A model generated the notes under the pieces. It was not told the origin of the DNA, ran no database searches, and saw nothing but the letters and a program-made list of their open reading frames with translations. DNA of 64,000 nucleotides, taken from Cryobacterium sp. Y11 (GTDB lineage: Bacteria > Actinomycetota > Actinomycetes > Actinomycetales > Microbacteriaceae). Each line of letters begins with the position of its first letter. Position 1 is the first letter of the stretch. Below are positions 44,101 through 53,985 of the stretch, in pieces. The position numbers and the translations under genes were made by a program. Location: NCBI RefSeq assembly GCF_002929535.1, contig NZ_PJJO01000057.1, positions 124,001 to 188,000 of the forward strand, in the 5' to 3' direction.

Positions 44101-44751
44101 GGTGCCGGTATGCAGGTCGCGCTGAAGGACCTCGAGATTCGTGGCGCCGGCAACCTGCTCGGCGGCGAGCAGGCCGGGCACATCGCCGGTGTGGGCTTCG
44201 ACCTGTACCTGCGCATGATCGGTGAGGCCGTGTCGACGTTCCGCGGCGATGTCGCCGACGGGCAGACCGAGCTGCGGCTGGAGCTACCGGTCGACGCGCA
44301 CATTCCGCACGACTTCGTCGACAGTGAGCGCCTGCGCCTCGAGGCGTATCAGAAGCTTTCTAGCGCGAGTTCGCCGACGGCGACCGACGACCAGATTGAT
44401 CTGGTGCTCGAGGAGCTCACCGACCGCTACGGCGAACCGCCCCTGCCGGTGCAGAACCTGGTGGCCGTGTCGCGGTTGCGCTGGCTTGCCCAGCAGGCGA
44501 ACCTCAGCGAGGTTGTCGCTATGGGGTCGAACCTGCGGGTCGCACCGGCCGATCTGGCCGACTCCATTCAAATCCGTTTGCAGCGGATGTATCCCGGCTC
44601 ACGTTACGTGTCGGCCACCGGGGCGCTGAGCGTGCCGATGCCCAGGCCAAACGGAGAGCCGCTCGATGACAACGCCCTGATCGAGTGGACCAAGACGCTG
44701 CTCGCCGCGATCTTCCCGCCGGCCGTTCCGGCCGTTGCCGCGAAGGCGTAG
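41122..44751 (+). CDS. mfd: transcription-repair coupling factor
   Basis: 1209 residues. UvrB-homology N terminus, a CarD-like RNA polymerase interaction domain (starting near residue 523, GDHVVHQTHGIGRFLEL), a RecG-like translocase (Walker A SGDVGFGKTEVAIRAAF, DEEQ box IIDEEQRFGVEHK, SATPIPRSLEMA) and a TRCF C-terminal domain. It pushes stalled RNA polymerase off DNA lesions and recruits UvrA. GTG start six bases after a -10 box. Confidence 0.97.
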   Translation: MILQGLIAALARASTFDNALAYASRDADFSLTEGLRAPLLAALLDLRRDDAQALFVITATGRESEALRENLGCFATSAEIVDFPAWETLPHERLSPSAEIVGKRLHALRRMREWQEADPATRHPLIVVASVRAALQPVADNLTDYEPIELTVGARGHDLAAIVLQLVNVAYARVDMVTRRGEFAVRGGILDVFPPVASHPYRVEFFGDEVEQIRLFSVADQRSLPEPVESVSLPPSRELLLSPAVRQRAREMQHEFPSLAGLLAKIAEGIPVEGMESLAPALVDRLVPVTHYLPSNAAVAVISPERVASRAISLAETNREFLGAAWSAATAGADAPIDLESGDFLTLGRLRDSVKYSAPGAPASGHNWWTLSTFQAAPTDAPVLPEHREIDDLLTIRIEADAVPTFAGSVDGAVGHVASRLHDGWVVGIVAQGAGLVERAAQVLAERELPARVVDVWPLEPEPGIAYLLKASVDQGFELPTSKLSLMSESEFYGRTVGYSARQIKKLASRRKNVVDPLQLVAGDHVVHQTHGIGRFLELTQREVSSGGRNPVKTTREYLVLEYAPSKRGHAGDRLYVPTDQLDLVTRYVGGEAPTLSKMGGSDWSSAKSKARKAVRDIAVELVKLYSARMASRGHAFGPDTPWQRELEEAFPFVETPDQLTTIDEVKADMERPIPMDRLLSGDVGFGKTEVAIRAAFKAVQDGKQVAMLVPTTLLVSQHMETFKERFAGFPIHLRALSRFQTDKESRETIAGMLDGTVDVVIGTHRLLSPSIIFKDLGLVIIDEEQRFGVEHKDALKKLKTNVDILAMSATPIPRSLEMAVTGIREMSTLATPPEDRHPILTFVGPYSQRQVAAAIRRELLREGQIFFVHNRVTSINRIASELAELVPEARIAIAHGQLPEAQLEQVVGDFWERKFDILVCTTIIETGLDINNANTIIIDRADKFGLSQLHQLRGRVGRGRERAYAYFLYDENKPLSETAHDRLATIAANNELGAGMQVALKDLEIRGAGNLLGGEQAGHIAGVGFDLYLRMIGEAVSTFRGDVADGQTELRLELPVDAHIPHDFVDSERLRLEAYQKLSSASSPTATDDQIDLVLEELTDRYGEPPLPVQNLVAVSRLRWLAQQANLSEVVAMGSNLRVAPADLADSIQIRLQRMYPGSRYVSATGALSVPMPRPNGEPLDDNALIEWTKTLLAAIFPPAVPAVAAKA

Positions 44752-44786
44752 CTTCACCGCGCATTCTGCGGCGCACGGAAGGCCGT

Positions 44787-44870
44787 TGGCGTGACCGGTT
44801 TGCGGATGTCTCCATCCGCTGATCGAGTCTGCCGAGATCACCATCGACTGGCGTGACCGGTTTGCGGATG
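44787..44870 (+). repeat. 22-base direct repeat, 62 bases apart
   Basis: TGGCGTGACCGGTTTGCGGA plus TG occurs exactly at 44787-44808 and 44849-44870. Each copy ends with the CGGATG core of the over-represented motif. Confidence 0.9.
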
Positions 44871-44989
44871 CTGGATGGCCGGCTTCAGAGTCACGGCCGC
44901 GTAGGTCGGCGGCCAGCTTGAGTGCAAAGCGGCTCAATACGTCGGTTGGATGGCGCTGTTCTGAGTGCGACGGCGGGTCAGGTGCCTCC

Positions 44990-45165
44990 ACTACGTGCTG
45001 CGCGGGAGTTGTGCCGCTACGCGGGAGGCCCAACTCCCGCGCAGCGCCGCAAGTCCCGCGCGACGAGCTACGCGGGGGTTCTGGCCAGGCCCGAACTCCC
45101 GCGCACTGGCGTACGTCGCGCGCACTGGCGCGACTCCCGCGCGTGCAACCGGCGTGGTGCCCGGG
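44990..45165. repeat. GC-rich palindromic intergenic repeat, copy 2
   Basis: Shares with 30470-30610 the ordered elements GGGAGGCCCAACTCCCGCGC, TCCCGCGCGACG, a CGCGGGNGTTC arm, an 11-base loop and CGAACTCCCGCGCACTGGCG. One extra CGCGGGAGTT arm lies at its left end. Confidence 0.8.
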
Positions 45166-45207
45166 TTTCCTAGACCAAGCGACTCCCGCCAGGCCAAGCG
45201 TCGGGCG

Positions 45208-46560
45208 CTAGCGCGTCTGTTCCTGCTCGTAGACATCTGGAATGCCGTCGTTGTCACTGTCGACAGTTTCCTTCTCGGCGATGCGCCCATAATGCCGGTT
45301 GCGTATGCGCAGGATAACCGTGGCCAGCAGTGCTGCAATGAGAGAACCGGCCAGGATGGCGACCTTGGCGTGGTCGTCGTGGGGGCTGCCCTGGCCGAAG
45401 GCGAGCTCGCTGATCAGCAGCGACACGGTGAAGCCGACGCCTGCCAGCAGGGCAACGCCGGTAACGTCGATCCAGGCCAGGTCGGGGTCGAGCGCCGCCC
45501 GCGTGGTTTTGGTCACGATGAAGGTCGCGAGCAAAACCCCAATGGGCTTGCCGACGACGAGCGCGATGACGATGCCCAGTGCTACCGGGTCGGTGAGTGC
45601 CCGGTACAGGCCATCGGCCCCGCCGATGGTGACACCGGCCGAGAAGAACGCGAACACCGGAATGGCGATTCCGCTGGAGAGCGGACGGATGCGATGTTCC
45701 AGGGTTTCGGCTAGGCCCGGCCCGGCGTCTGGCCCGCCGCCGCGCTTGCTGCGCAGCACCGGCACTGCAAAGCCGAGGAGCACGCCGGCCACGGTCGCGT
45801 GCACGCCGGAATCATGCACGAGCGCCCAGACAATGAAGCCGAGAGGCAGCAGCACCGTCCATGCTGCCCAGGCCCTGGTGCCAAAGAAGTAGGAGAATTT
45901 GTGCGTCAACACCCAGAACACCACGAGGAGTCCCAGGGCTAGCACGAGTGGCAGCAGGGCGATGCCGGTGGTGTAGAAGAAGGCGATGATCGCGATGGCG
46001 AGGAGGTCGTCGACCACGGCGAGGGTCAGCAGAAAGATGCGCAGCGCGGGCGGAAGCTTCGATCCAATGACGGCGAGAACGGCCACGGCGAACGCAATGT
46101 CGGTCGCGGTGGGAATTGCCCAGCCGCGCAGTGTTTCGGCGCCGGAGTCGAGGTTGATCAGGGTGTAGATGACCGCCGGAACGATGACGCCACCAACCGC
46201 TGCGGCCACCGGAACGATGGCCCGGTTCACACTGCGCAGGTCACCAGCCACGAATTCGCGTTTCAGCTCGAGGCCGGCCAGAAAGAAGAAGATCGCCAGC
46301 AAGCCGTCGGCAGCCCAGGCGCCGAGGCTCAGCTCGAGGTGCCAGGGCTCGTAGCCGATCTTGAAGTCACGAAAGGCGTAATAGGCATCCGAGAATCCGG
46401 AATTGGCCATGATCAGCGCGGCCACGGTAGCGGCCAGCAGAATGGCACCACCGACGGTTTCCTTGCGAAGAATGGCGGAGATGCGCACGAATTCGCGGTG
46501 GCTACCGCGACGAAGCACGGTGGCGGTCGATGGGGTGGGCACTCGGGATGGTTCAGTCAT
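45208..46560 (-). CDS. nhaA: Na+/H+ antiporter NhaA with Asp-rich tail
   Basis: 450 residues, about 12 helices. NhaA landmarks: [53 protein letters not shown] (the Asp-Asp ion site), and [14 protein letters not shown]. It exchanges sodium for protons in salt or alkaline stress. The last ~17 residues, [17 protein letters not shown], resemble a thrombospondin-type-3 calcium loop. ATG 46560 has AGAGGA five bases upstream; the frame extends upstream without family resemblance. Confidence 0.95.
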   Translation of the reverse strand: MTEPSRVPTPSTATVLRRGSHREFVRISAILRKETVGGAILLAATVAALIMANSGFSDAYYAFRDFKIGYEPWHLELSLGAWAADGLLAIFFFLAGLELKREFVAGDLRSVNRAIVPVAAAVGGVIVPAVIYTLINLDSGAETLRGWAIPTATDIAFAVAVLAVIGSKLPPALRIFLLTLAVVDDLLAIAIIAFFYTTGIALLPLVLALGLLVVFWVLTHKFSYFFGTRAWAAWTVLLPLGFIVWALVHDSGVHATVAGVLLGFAVPVLRSKRGGGPDAGPGLAETLEHRIRPLSSGIAIPVFAFFSAGVTIGGADGLYRALTDPVALGIVIALVVGKPIGVLLATFIVTKTTRAALDPDLAWIDVTGVALLAGVGFTVSLLISELAFGQGSPHDDHAKVAILAGSLIAALLATVILRIRNRHYGRIAEKETVDSDNDGIPDVYEQEQTR

Positions 46561-46703
46561 AAAAATCCTCTGGTCTTTGGGCGCGCACAAGCAACTGCCG
46601 ACCAGACTTCCCGGCTCACCTTAATCCAGAATACACCAGGTAGCTGAGCGATCATCGGGTGGCCGCCCGTACGATTGGAGCAACCGATCCAGGAGTGCAG
46701 ACC

Positions 46704-47615
46704 ATGACGAATCCGCTGTTTTCATCCGCCCCGGCACGGGAATCCGCGCCGTCGCGCGCGGCATCGGCCGACGTGACCCGCGCAGCGCCGGAGGCCGACG
46801 AGCACGGCATTGAGCCGGCATCCGCTCGCGAAACACCGGTGCGACCCAGCAACCTCGACACCCCCAGCGCCCTCGACACCCCGAGCACCCTCGACACCCC
46901 GAGCACCCTCGACACCCCGAGTACCCTCGACGCCCCGAGCGCATTCGACACCCTGATCGCAACCGTCGCCCGGCTGCGCGCCCCAGACGGATGCGCGTGG
47001 GACGCCGACCAGACTCACGCTTCGCTGGTGCGTCATTTGGTCGAGGAGACCCACGAACTGATCGAGGCGATTGAACAGGGCAGCCGCGACGACCTGCTCG
47101 AAGAGCTCGGCGATGTGCTTTACCAGGTGCTCTTTCACGCCGATCTCGCCGCGAACACGCCGGAGGAGAACTTCGATATTCAGGATGTTGCCGCTCGCCT
47201 GACCGAGAAAATGGTCGGGCGGCATCCGCACGTGTTTGGCGATGTCACGCTCGATACCGCTGAGGCGGTCTCGGCGGCCTGGGACGGTTTCAAGGCCGCG
47301 GAGAAGCCGGGTCGCACGAGCGTGCTCGACGGCATTCCGGCCGGCATGCCGGCGCTCGCCCTGGCCGATAAGGTGTTGGGCCGGGCCGAGAAGATTGGCC
47401 TGATCGAAGCGGATGCCGGCTTCCCGCTTCCGATTGAGTCCGAAGCCGATCTGGGCCCCTTGCTACTGGCCATCGTGGCCTCCGCTCGCGCCCAGGGCCT
47501 CGACGCCGAGCGCGCCCTGCGTGCCGCCGTGCGCGACCTGCAGGGTGAGATTCGCGGAGCCGAGGTGCCGCTGGACGAGTCCTTCGACGCCGGCGTAATC
47601 GCCCTCCCGTCCTAA
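46704..47615 (+). CDS. mazG: nucleoside triphosphate pyrophosphohydrolase MazG
   Basis: 303 residues. The MazG core has the Mg-binding motifs EETHELIEAIEQ and EELGDVLYQVLFH, preceded by RLRAPDGCAWDADQTHASL. It hydrolyses (d)NTPs to NMP and pyrophosphate. Unusually, residues 1-~85 form a non-conserved leader with five copies of the hexapeptide LDTPST. ATG 46704 follows AGGAG by eight bases. The second catalytic repeat of E. coli MazG is reduced to a short C-terminal part. Confidence 0.93.
   Translation: MTNPLFSSAPARESAPSRAASADVTRAAPEADEHGIEPASARETPVRPSNLDTPSALDTPSTLDTPSTLDTPSTLDAPSAFDTLIATVARLRAPDGCAWDADQTHASLVRHLVEETHELIEAIEQGSRDDLLEELGDVLYQVLFHADLAANTPEENFDIQDVAARLTEKMVGRHPHVFGDVTLDTAEAVSAAWDGFKAAEKPGRTSVLDGIPAGMPALALADKVLGRAEKIGLIEADAGFPLPIESEADLGPLLLAIVASARAQGLDAERALRAAVRDLQGEIRGAEVPLDESFDAGVIALPS
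46854..46943 (+). repeat. 18-bp minisatellite in mazG
   Basis: Five tandem 18-base units (46854, 46872, 46890, 46908, 46926), the middle ones nearly identical, each encoding LDTPS plus Thr or Ala. Copy number change keeps the frame. Confidence 0.95.
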
Positions 47616-47636
47616 CTCTCTCGGACATCACGCGAG

Positions 47637-47685
47637 AGCGGGAAAAGTGTTGCTTCGCTGGTACTGAAGCAGCAATTTTCCCGCT
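47637..47685. terminator. bidirectional terminator between mazG and the ABC permease
   Basis: Arms 47637-47656 and 47666-47685 pair at 18 of 20 positions with a nine-base loop. A-rich and T-rich runs lie within the arms (GGGAAAA and TTTTCCC), as in bidirectional terminators of convergent genes. Confidence 0.85.
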
Positions 47686-47735
47686 TTCGCGGAACGGAAC
47701 GGAGGGAGGGAGGGGGAGTGAGGGAGGAGGGGGGT

Positions 47736-48845
47736 TTAGGCGATGCGACTGCCGGCGGGGAGGTGGGCCGTGGGGGTTTGGGTGCGGCGCCAGGCCCAGG
47801 TTAGGGCGGCCACCGCTAGTACGAGGTGCATGGCCAGGCCGATGAACCAGCTCGGTGCTGCGCTGTTGTAGGTCTCCTGCGCGGTTGGCGGCTGCTCGAA
47901 GGCTTGACCCGAGAAGGCTCCACGCTCGTCGTAGCTACTCGTTGCGGCCTCGTCGCATCCGTTGTATTCGGTGTACAACTTCGGGGGCACTTGTGCGCTG
48001 CGCGCGCCGACGGCAATCTGGCCGAACAGGTCGGTGGGGTAGCCAGCATCATTGAAACTGCCGGGAGCGGCATCTGCCACCACCACGTAGGGGTTGGCAG
48101 CCAGAAAGAACCAGTAGTAGTCGAAGCGTGGCACGTTGGAAGTCGTGGTTTGCGCGGTGGAACAGACAATGTTCAACTGTTTGCCGGTGGCCTCATCAAA
48201 GGTCGATGACACGACCTGGTAGCTCACGTTCGTCGCCTGCTGCTGGGTGGCGGTGCCGAGCAGGGCGAATGCGATGAGCGTGCCGAGGCTGAGCGCCGCA
48301 ACGACGAGGTAGGTCACCACGATCGAAAATAGTGGACGGGTCAAAATGCCGGAGAGTCCAACCCCGATGGCCGCGATCACGCCAAGCTCGGCCGCGAGCA
48401 CGAGCACCGACACGGTGATGGTGCCGAGCGAGACCTCGCCGAGCACGACGGCGAAGATGAGAAATGGCAGGGCCGCCGCAAGAAAGGCCAGGGCCGTGAT
48501 CCAGGCGGCCAGAAACTTGCCGAACACGAGCTGCCCGGTACTGATCAGCGTGACCTGCGTCGTGGCGAGGGTGCCGGCATCCCGGTCGCCGTTTACGGCA
48601 TTGCCCGAGAGCGCTGGCGATACCAGGGTGCCGAGCAACAGCACGAAAAAGATGATGGTCGAAAACACCCCGCCGCCGCCGGAGAGCCAGGCCGAGGTCG
48701 CCAACCAGAGCAAAAACGTGACAATACCAACGAGCAGCATGAAGAGGCCCAACAACACATACCAGGAGGGGCCGCGCACTCGCTGACGAAGCTCGAGGGT
48801 GACGATGAGCCAGAGCCCGGAAAGGAACACCCGCGAGTCGGTCAT
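47736..48845 (-). CDS. ABC-2 type exporter permease
   Basis: 369 residues. About six helices; helix-rich N terminus (LWLIVTLELRQRVRGPSWYV, then GIVTFLLWL and FFVLLLGTLVSPALSGNAVN), a long extracytoplasmic loop (about residues 205-320) with a few cysteines, then a last helix. GDRDAGTLATTQVTLI is the cytoplasmic motif common in ABC-2 permeases. Its start overlaps the stop of the ATPase gene (48842-48845, ATGA), so the two form an export pair. Substrate unknown. Confidence 0.88.
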   Translation of the reverse strand: MTDSRVFLSGLWLIVTLELRQRVRGPSWYVLLGLFMLLVGIVTFLLWLATSAWLSGGGGVFSTIIFFVLLLGTLVSPALSGNAVNGDRDAGTLATTQVTLISTGQLVFGKFLAAWITALAFLAAALPFLIFAVVLGEVSLGTITVSVLVLAAELGVIAAIGVGLSGILTRPLFSIVVTYLVVAALSLGTLIAFALLGTATQQQATNVSYQVVSSTFDEATGKQLNIVCSTAQTTTSNVPRFDYYWFFLAANPYVVVADAAPGSFNDAGYPTDLFGQIAVGARSAQVPPKLYTEYNGCDEAATSSYDERGAFSGQAFEQPPTAQETYNSAAPSWFIGLAMHLVLAVAALTWAWRRTQTPTAHLPAGSRIA

Positions 48846-49843
48846 TCTCGCGCCTCCGAGTCAATGATGGTCGACCGCGTGAGGTCGAGAAAGGTGTGCT
48901 CGAGATTGCCGACGGCCGGTCCGAAATCGCAGACCGGAACGCCGCTCAGCACGAGGTTGTGCAGCAAGGCGGCGGCCGAGGCCTCGTTCTCTACTTGCAC
49001 CAGCGTGCCGAGCTTGTCGACGCCGAGCACCATGACGAGCGCTCCGAGTACGCCGGGAGCGGCGAGGGCACGGTCCAGCGCAGTCTCGTCCAGTGAACGG
49101 ATGCGCCAGGCTCGCGCGCTCGCGCCCGCCGCCGCGACCTGCTCCGGGCTGGCCGTGCGCCCAGCGGCGAGGTACACCGCGGCATCGGCCATCTCGTCGA
49201 GTTCGGCCAGAACGTGGCTCGACACCAGAATGGCGGTGCCATCGCCACCCAGGCGACGGAGCAGCTGGCGCAGCGCCGCGCGGGCCGCCGGGTCGAGGCC
49301 AGAGGCCGGCTCGTCGAGCAGGAGCACGCTGGGGGAGTGCACGAGGGCGCGCGCCAGGCTCAGGCGCTGCTTCTGACCGCGGGAGAGCACCCGCGACGGT
49401 CGGTCGGCGAAATCAGTGAGGTCGGTCAACCGGATCAGTTCGTCGGCGCGCACAGCGGCCTGTTCGCGGGTCATCCGGTACATGCGCCCGGTGGTCTGCA
49501 AAGCGGCGCGGGCGCTCAGGCTCGGCCAGGAACCGAGGGTGTCCGGCATCCATCCCATCAGGGCGCGTACGCGTTCTGGCTCGGTCGCCGGGTCGAAACC
49601 GTTGATCCGAATGATGCCGGCATCCGGGGTGAGCAGCGTCGCCAGCATGAGCAGCAGCGTCGTCTTACCCGAGCCGTTTGGCCCGATTAGCGCCGTGACC
49701 GACCCGGCCGGAACGGTCAGCGTGGCATCGAGCACCGCCAAGACACTGCCAAACGACCGGCTCACCCCGCTGACCACGATTCCGGTCGGTTCGATCCAGC
49801 TCGACCGTGCCGCAGACGGGCCCGGTGCTGTCGTGAATGGCAT
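48842..49843 (-). CDS. ABC exporter ATPase
   Basis: 333 residues from ATG 49843. Walker A GPNGSGKTT, signature LSRGQKQRLSLARAL (SRGQ instead of SGGQ), Walker B VLLLDEPASGLD, H-loop LVSSHVLAELDE. It pairs with the downstream ABC-2 permease. ATG 49843 lies seven bases after a TAGACT box, pointing to a leaderless mRNA; the frame is open 57 bases further, into the hisS promoter region, which I take as non-coding. Confidence 0.92.
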   Translation of the reverse strand: MPFTTAPGPSAARSSWIEPTGIVVSGVSRSFGSVLAVLDATLTVPAGSVTALIGPNGSGKTTLLLMLATLLTPDAGIIRINGFDPATEPERVRALMGWMPDTLGSWPSLSARAALQTTGRMYRMTREQAAVRADELIRLTDLTDFADRPSRVLSRGQKQRLSLARALVHSPSVLLLDEPASGLDPAARAALRQLLRRLGGDGTAILVSSHVLAELDEMADAAVYLAAGRTASPEQVAAAGASARAWRIRSLDETALDRALAAPGVLGALVMVLGVDKLGTLVQVENEASAAALLHNLVLSGVPVCDFGPAVGNLEHTFLDLTRSTIIDSEARE

Positions 49844-49850
49844 GCCCCTG

Positions 49851-49856
49851 AGTCTA
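49851..49856 (-). promoter_or_regulatory. -10 box of the ABC ATPase gene
   Basis: TAGACT on the minus strand, seven bases before ATG 49843. The same hexamer serves mfd. Confidence 0.5.
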
Positions 49857-49905
49857 CGGGTCAGGCTTATTTGGGCGGCGGTGAATCGCGCCGTCGGCAT
49901 GCTGA

Positions 49906-49911
49906 GAGAAT
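49906..49911 (+). promoter_or_regulatory. -10-like box of hisS
   Basis: GAGAAT six bases before the ATG; deviates from TANNNT only at the first base. No ribosome-binding site is visible. Confidence 0.4.
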
Positions 49912-49917
49912 TGCAGC

Positions 49918-51186
49918 ATGGCTATTGCAGTGACCCCGCCGCGCGGCATGCGCGATTTTCTCCCCGCCGATAAGGCCCTGCGTGAACGCTCACTCGGCAT
50001 CATCCGCGAGAGTTTTCGTGCGCACGGCTTCGACGAGATCGAAACCCCGGTCATGGAAGACTCCGCCCGCCTGCACTCCGGCCTCGGCGGCGACAACGAG
50101 AAGCTCGCCTTCGCGGTGCTCAAACGCGGGCTCAGCCCAGCGGATGTCGCGGTCGCCGCCGAGCAGGACGACCTCCTCTCCCTGGCCGACCTCGGACTGC
50201 GATTCGACCTCACGGTTCCGCTGGCACGCTTTTATGCGACCCACCGCGCAGCGCTGCCCACCGTGTTCCGCTCGATTCAGATCGCACCGGTCTGGCGAGC
50301 CGAACGCCCGCAGAAGGGCCGCTACCGCCAGTTCATGCAGTGCGATATCGACATCATTGGCGAAGCGGGCGCGCTCGCCGAAATTGAACTGATCACAGCG
50401 ACGGCCGCGACGCTGGCCAAGCTTGGGCTGACGGGCTGCTCGATCCGCATCAACGATCGCCGCATCCTCAGTGCCCTTCTCGCCCACTGGGGCGTCGCCG
50501 CCGAGCTGACCGAGCGGGCGCTGATCGTGATCGACAAGCTCGACAAGATCGGCGTCGACGGCGTAGCCACCGAGCTCGGCGCCCTCGGCATCGATGCTCC
50601 GGGCCTCGCCGCCCTGCTCACCGAGCTCGGCACCGGTGGCTGGGCCCTCGGCGACGACGCTTCGGGCGGCAGCGCACCGGCCTGGCTTGACCCCGCAGCG
50701 TTCGCCGACCTGGCCGCCCTGCGCGAAGCCCTGCCCGGCGTTGACCTGATCTTCGACCCCACCCTGGTGCGCGGCATGGGCTATTACACCGGCACCATCT
50801 TCGAAATCTCGCACCCCGATCTCGGCTATTCGCTGGGCGGCGGCGGACGCTACGACGGCATGATCGGTCGCTTCCTCGGCACCGACGTGCCGGCCTGCGG
50901 ATTCTCGATCGGTTTCGAACGCATCGTTGACCTGCTACAAGCGGATGCAGCATCCGCTGATCTGGCCGTTGTGCTCGTGCACGACAAAGACGCCGATCCG
51001 GCCGGCCTGGTCGCCCTCAAGCGTGACCTCGTGGCCACCGGGCTGCGCGTACGGCTTGAGCGCCGCACCAAGAACCTCAAGGCGCTGCTCGACCGAGCGG
51101 GCGAGGCCGGTTATGGGCGGTTCGCGTTTGTCATGGCCGACACCGCATCGGTCGACGATCTCGACTTCAAGCCGCTAGGCGCCTGA
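49918..51186 (+). CDS. hisS: histidyl-tRNA synthetase
   Basis: 422 residues. Class II motifs: PPRGMRDFLP at the N terminus, motif 2 FRSIQIAPVWRAERPQKGRY followed by RQFMQCDIDIIG, the histidine-binding GMGYYTGTIFEI and motif 3 GFSIGFERIVDLL. The C-terminal anticodon domain is complete (RRTKNLKALLDRAGEAGYGR). It charges tRNA-His. Confidence 0.97.
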   Translation: MAIAVTPPRGMRDFLPADKALRERSLGIIRESFRAHGFDEIETPVMEDSARLHSGLGGDNEKLAFAVLKRGLSPADVAVAAEQDDLLSLADLGLRFDLTVPLARFYATHRAALPTVFRSIQIAPVWRAERPQKGRYRQFMQCDIDIIGEAGALAEIELITATAATLAKLGLTGCSIRINDRRILSALLAHWGVAAELTERALIVIDKLDKIGVDGVATELGALGIDAPGLAALLTELGTGGWALGDDASGGSAPAWLDPAAFADLAALREALPGVDLIFDPTLVRGMGYYTGTIFEISHPDLGYSLGGGGRYDGMIGRFLGTDVPACGFSIGFERIVDLLQADAASADLAVVLVHDKDADPAGLVALKRDLVATGLRVRLERRTKNLKALLDRAGEAGYGRFAFVMADTASVDDLDFKPLGA

Positions 51187-51240
51187 CCTGCGCTCTGGCG
51201 AGCGAGCGAGCGACCGTGTCTGACGCTGTGGTTAGACTGA

Positions 51241-52614
<1,374 letters not shown>

Positions 52615-52798
52615 TTGATACCAACACCACACGAACACCAGAGCACTAAGCAGCAGTAGCGTCATCGGGTCCTCGATCACCGATTGTTTCGGTTGGTCGG
52701 GGGCCCACAGCTTTCGCTTGGTAGCATTTTCAGCAGTATCCACCACACGTACCGACGAGTATGACCGATCAGTAGGCCGACCAGTGAAAGGAGCCGTG

Positions 52799-53431
52799 AT
52801 GGCGCCGAAGCGACCTCAGCAGACGTCGTCCCAGCCCCAGTCGGGCCAGGCCAAGTCGGGCCAGGCCAAGTCGGTCCAGGCCCAACGCCCGCAGGCCCAG
52901 CGGCAACCAGTCCTGCGGCAACCTGGGGTCTCGGCGACGGAAACACCCACCGGCGGCTGGCTGCGCGGCATCCGCTTTTCGGGTTTTTCGCTCGTGATGA
53001 TGGTCATTCTGGTGCTTGCCGTCGTGATTCTTGCACCGAGCCTGCGTACCTACGCCGAGCAGCGGCAGCAGATCAGCCAGCTGAGCGTGACCGTTGCCGA
53101 CCAGCAGAGCGAAGTCGACCGGCTCAACAGCCAACGCGAACGCTGGAACGACCGCACCTATGTCACCACCCAGGCGCGCGAACGACTGTCGTACGTGATG
53201 CCAGGCGATATCAGTTTTCTCGTCTATAACGACCTGGCGGTGGTGGCCGCACGTGAAGCGGATGCCGCCCCGGTCAGCAGCAATATCCAAAGCACCAAGA
53301 TTGATTGGCTGGGTTCCTTGTTCGCCTCCACCATGACCGTTGGCCTCGCGCCGCAAGCCGCAGCGCCATCCACATCAACACCGGCCACATTAACACCGGA
53401 ATCCGACACCCCCGAAACGGTGGCGCCGTGA
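52799..53431 (+). CDS. FtsB/DivIC-like septum formation protein
   Basis: 210 residues. A Gln/Pro-rich cytoplasmic N terminus (with a short repeat GQAKSGQAKSVQAQ), one transmembrane helix (~61-80), then a coiled coil (~85-115, RQQISQLSVTVADQQSEVDR), and the RERLSYVMPGDISFLVY segment typical of DivIC. It should recruit later divisome proteins with FtsL/FtsQ. A Thr/Pro/Ala-rich extracytoplasmic tail ends the protein. ATG 52799 follows AAGGAG by five bases. The order eno - ftsB-like - DUF501 is standard in actinobacteria. Confidence 0.9.
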   Translation: MAPKRPQQTSSQPQSGQAKSGQAKSVQAQRPQAQRQPVLRQPGVSATETPTGGWLRGIRFSGFSLVMMVILVLAVVILAPSLRTYAEQRQQISQLSVTVADQQSEVDRLNSQRERWNDRTYVTTQARERLSYVMPGDISFLVYNDLAVVAAREADAAPVSSNIQSTKIDWLGSLFASTMTVGLAPQAAAPSTSTPATLTPESDTPETVAP

Positions 53432-53985
53432 CCCGGCCGCCGTTCGACGCCTTCACCGCGGCCGACATCGACCTTGTCTCTGCCCAGCTCGGGCGCCCGG
53501 CCCGCAACGTGGTCGGCATTGCCGCCCGGTGCGTCTGCGGTGCACCGACCGTCGTTGCTACCGCGCCGCGGCTCGCCGACGGCACCCCATTTCCCACCCT
53601 GTACTACCTCTGCCATCCCGCGGCCACCGCAGCGATCTCGTCGCTGGAGGCTACCCAGGTCATGAACGAATACAACGACCTGCTCGCCGACGATGACGAG
53701 GTGCGCGCCGCCTACCAGGCCGCGCACGACAGCTTTCTATTCGACCGAGACCAGCTCGGCAGTGTTCCGGAAATCGCCGGAATCTCCTCTGGCGGCATGC
53801 CCAGTCGGGTCAAATGCTTGCACGCCCTCGCCGCACATTCCCTCGCGGCGGGTCCCGGCGTGAATCCGATCGGCGACTTCGCGCTGGAACGCGCCACCTG
53901 GTCGCCCGCGGTCTGCGAGTGTCTGGACTATTCTATCGAGGCCGCGGTGCCACCGCCCATCGAGGCCGGGCCGGTTTCGGCGTGA
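53428..53985 (+). CDS. DUF501 family protein
   Basis: 185 residues; the GTG start overlaps the preceding stop as GTGA. Conserved cysteines (RCVCGAP, LCHP, RVKCLHAL, CECLD) and histidines suggest a metal site. Widely conserved in actinobacteria between the FtsB-like protein and Ppx- or protease-type genes; no function is known to me. Its stop overlaps the protease start in the same way. Confidence 0.88.
   Translation: MTRPPFDAFTAADIDLVSAQLGRPARNVVGIAARCVCGAPTVVATAPRLADGTPFPTLYYLCHPAATAAISSLEATQVMNEYNDLLADDDEVRAAYQAAHDSFLFDRDQLGSVPEIAGISSGGMPSRVKCLHALAAHSLAAGPGVNPIGDFALERATWSPAVCECLDYSIEAAVPPPIEAGPVSA

Larger units (their letters stand above)
44752..45207. other. intergenic region mfd-nhaA, repeats only
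   Basis: About 455 bases without a gene. It holds a 22-base direct repeat (44787-44808 and 44849-44870) and the second copy of the palindromic GC-rich repeat (44990-45165). Frames across it are artefacts of the GC content. Confidence 0.65.

Noticed and set aside
44918-45714. Plus-strand frames running from the repeat block into nhaA antisense
   Set aside because: They start within a palindromic repeat and are antisense to a well-conserved antiporter.
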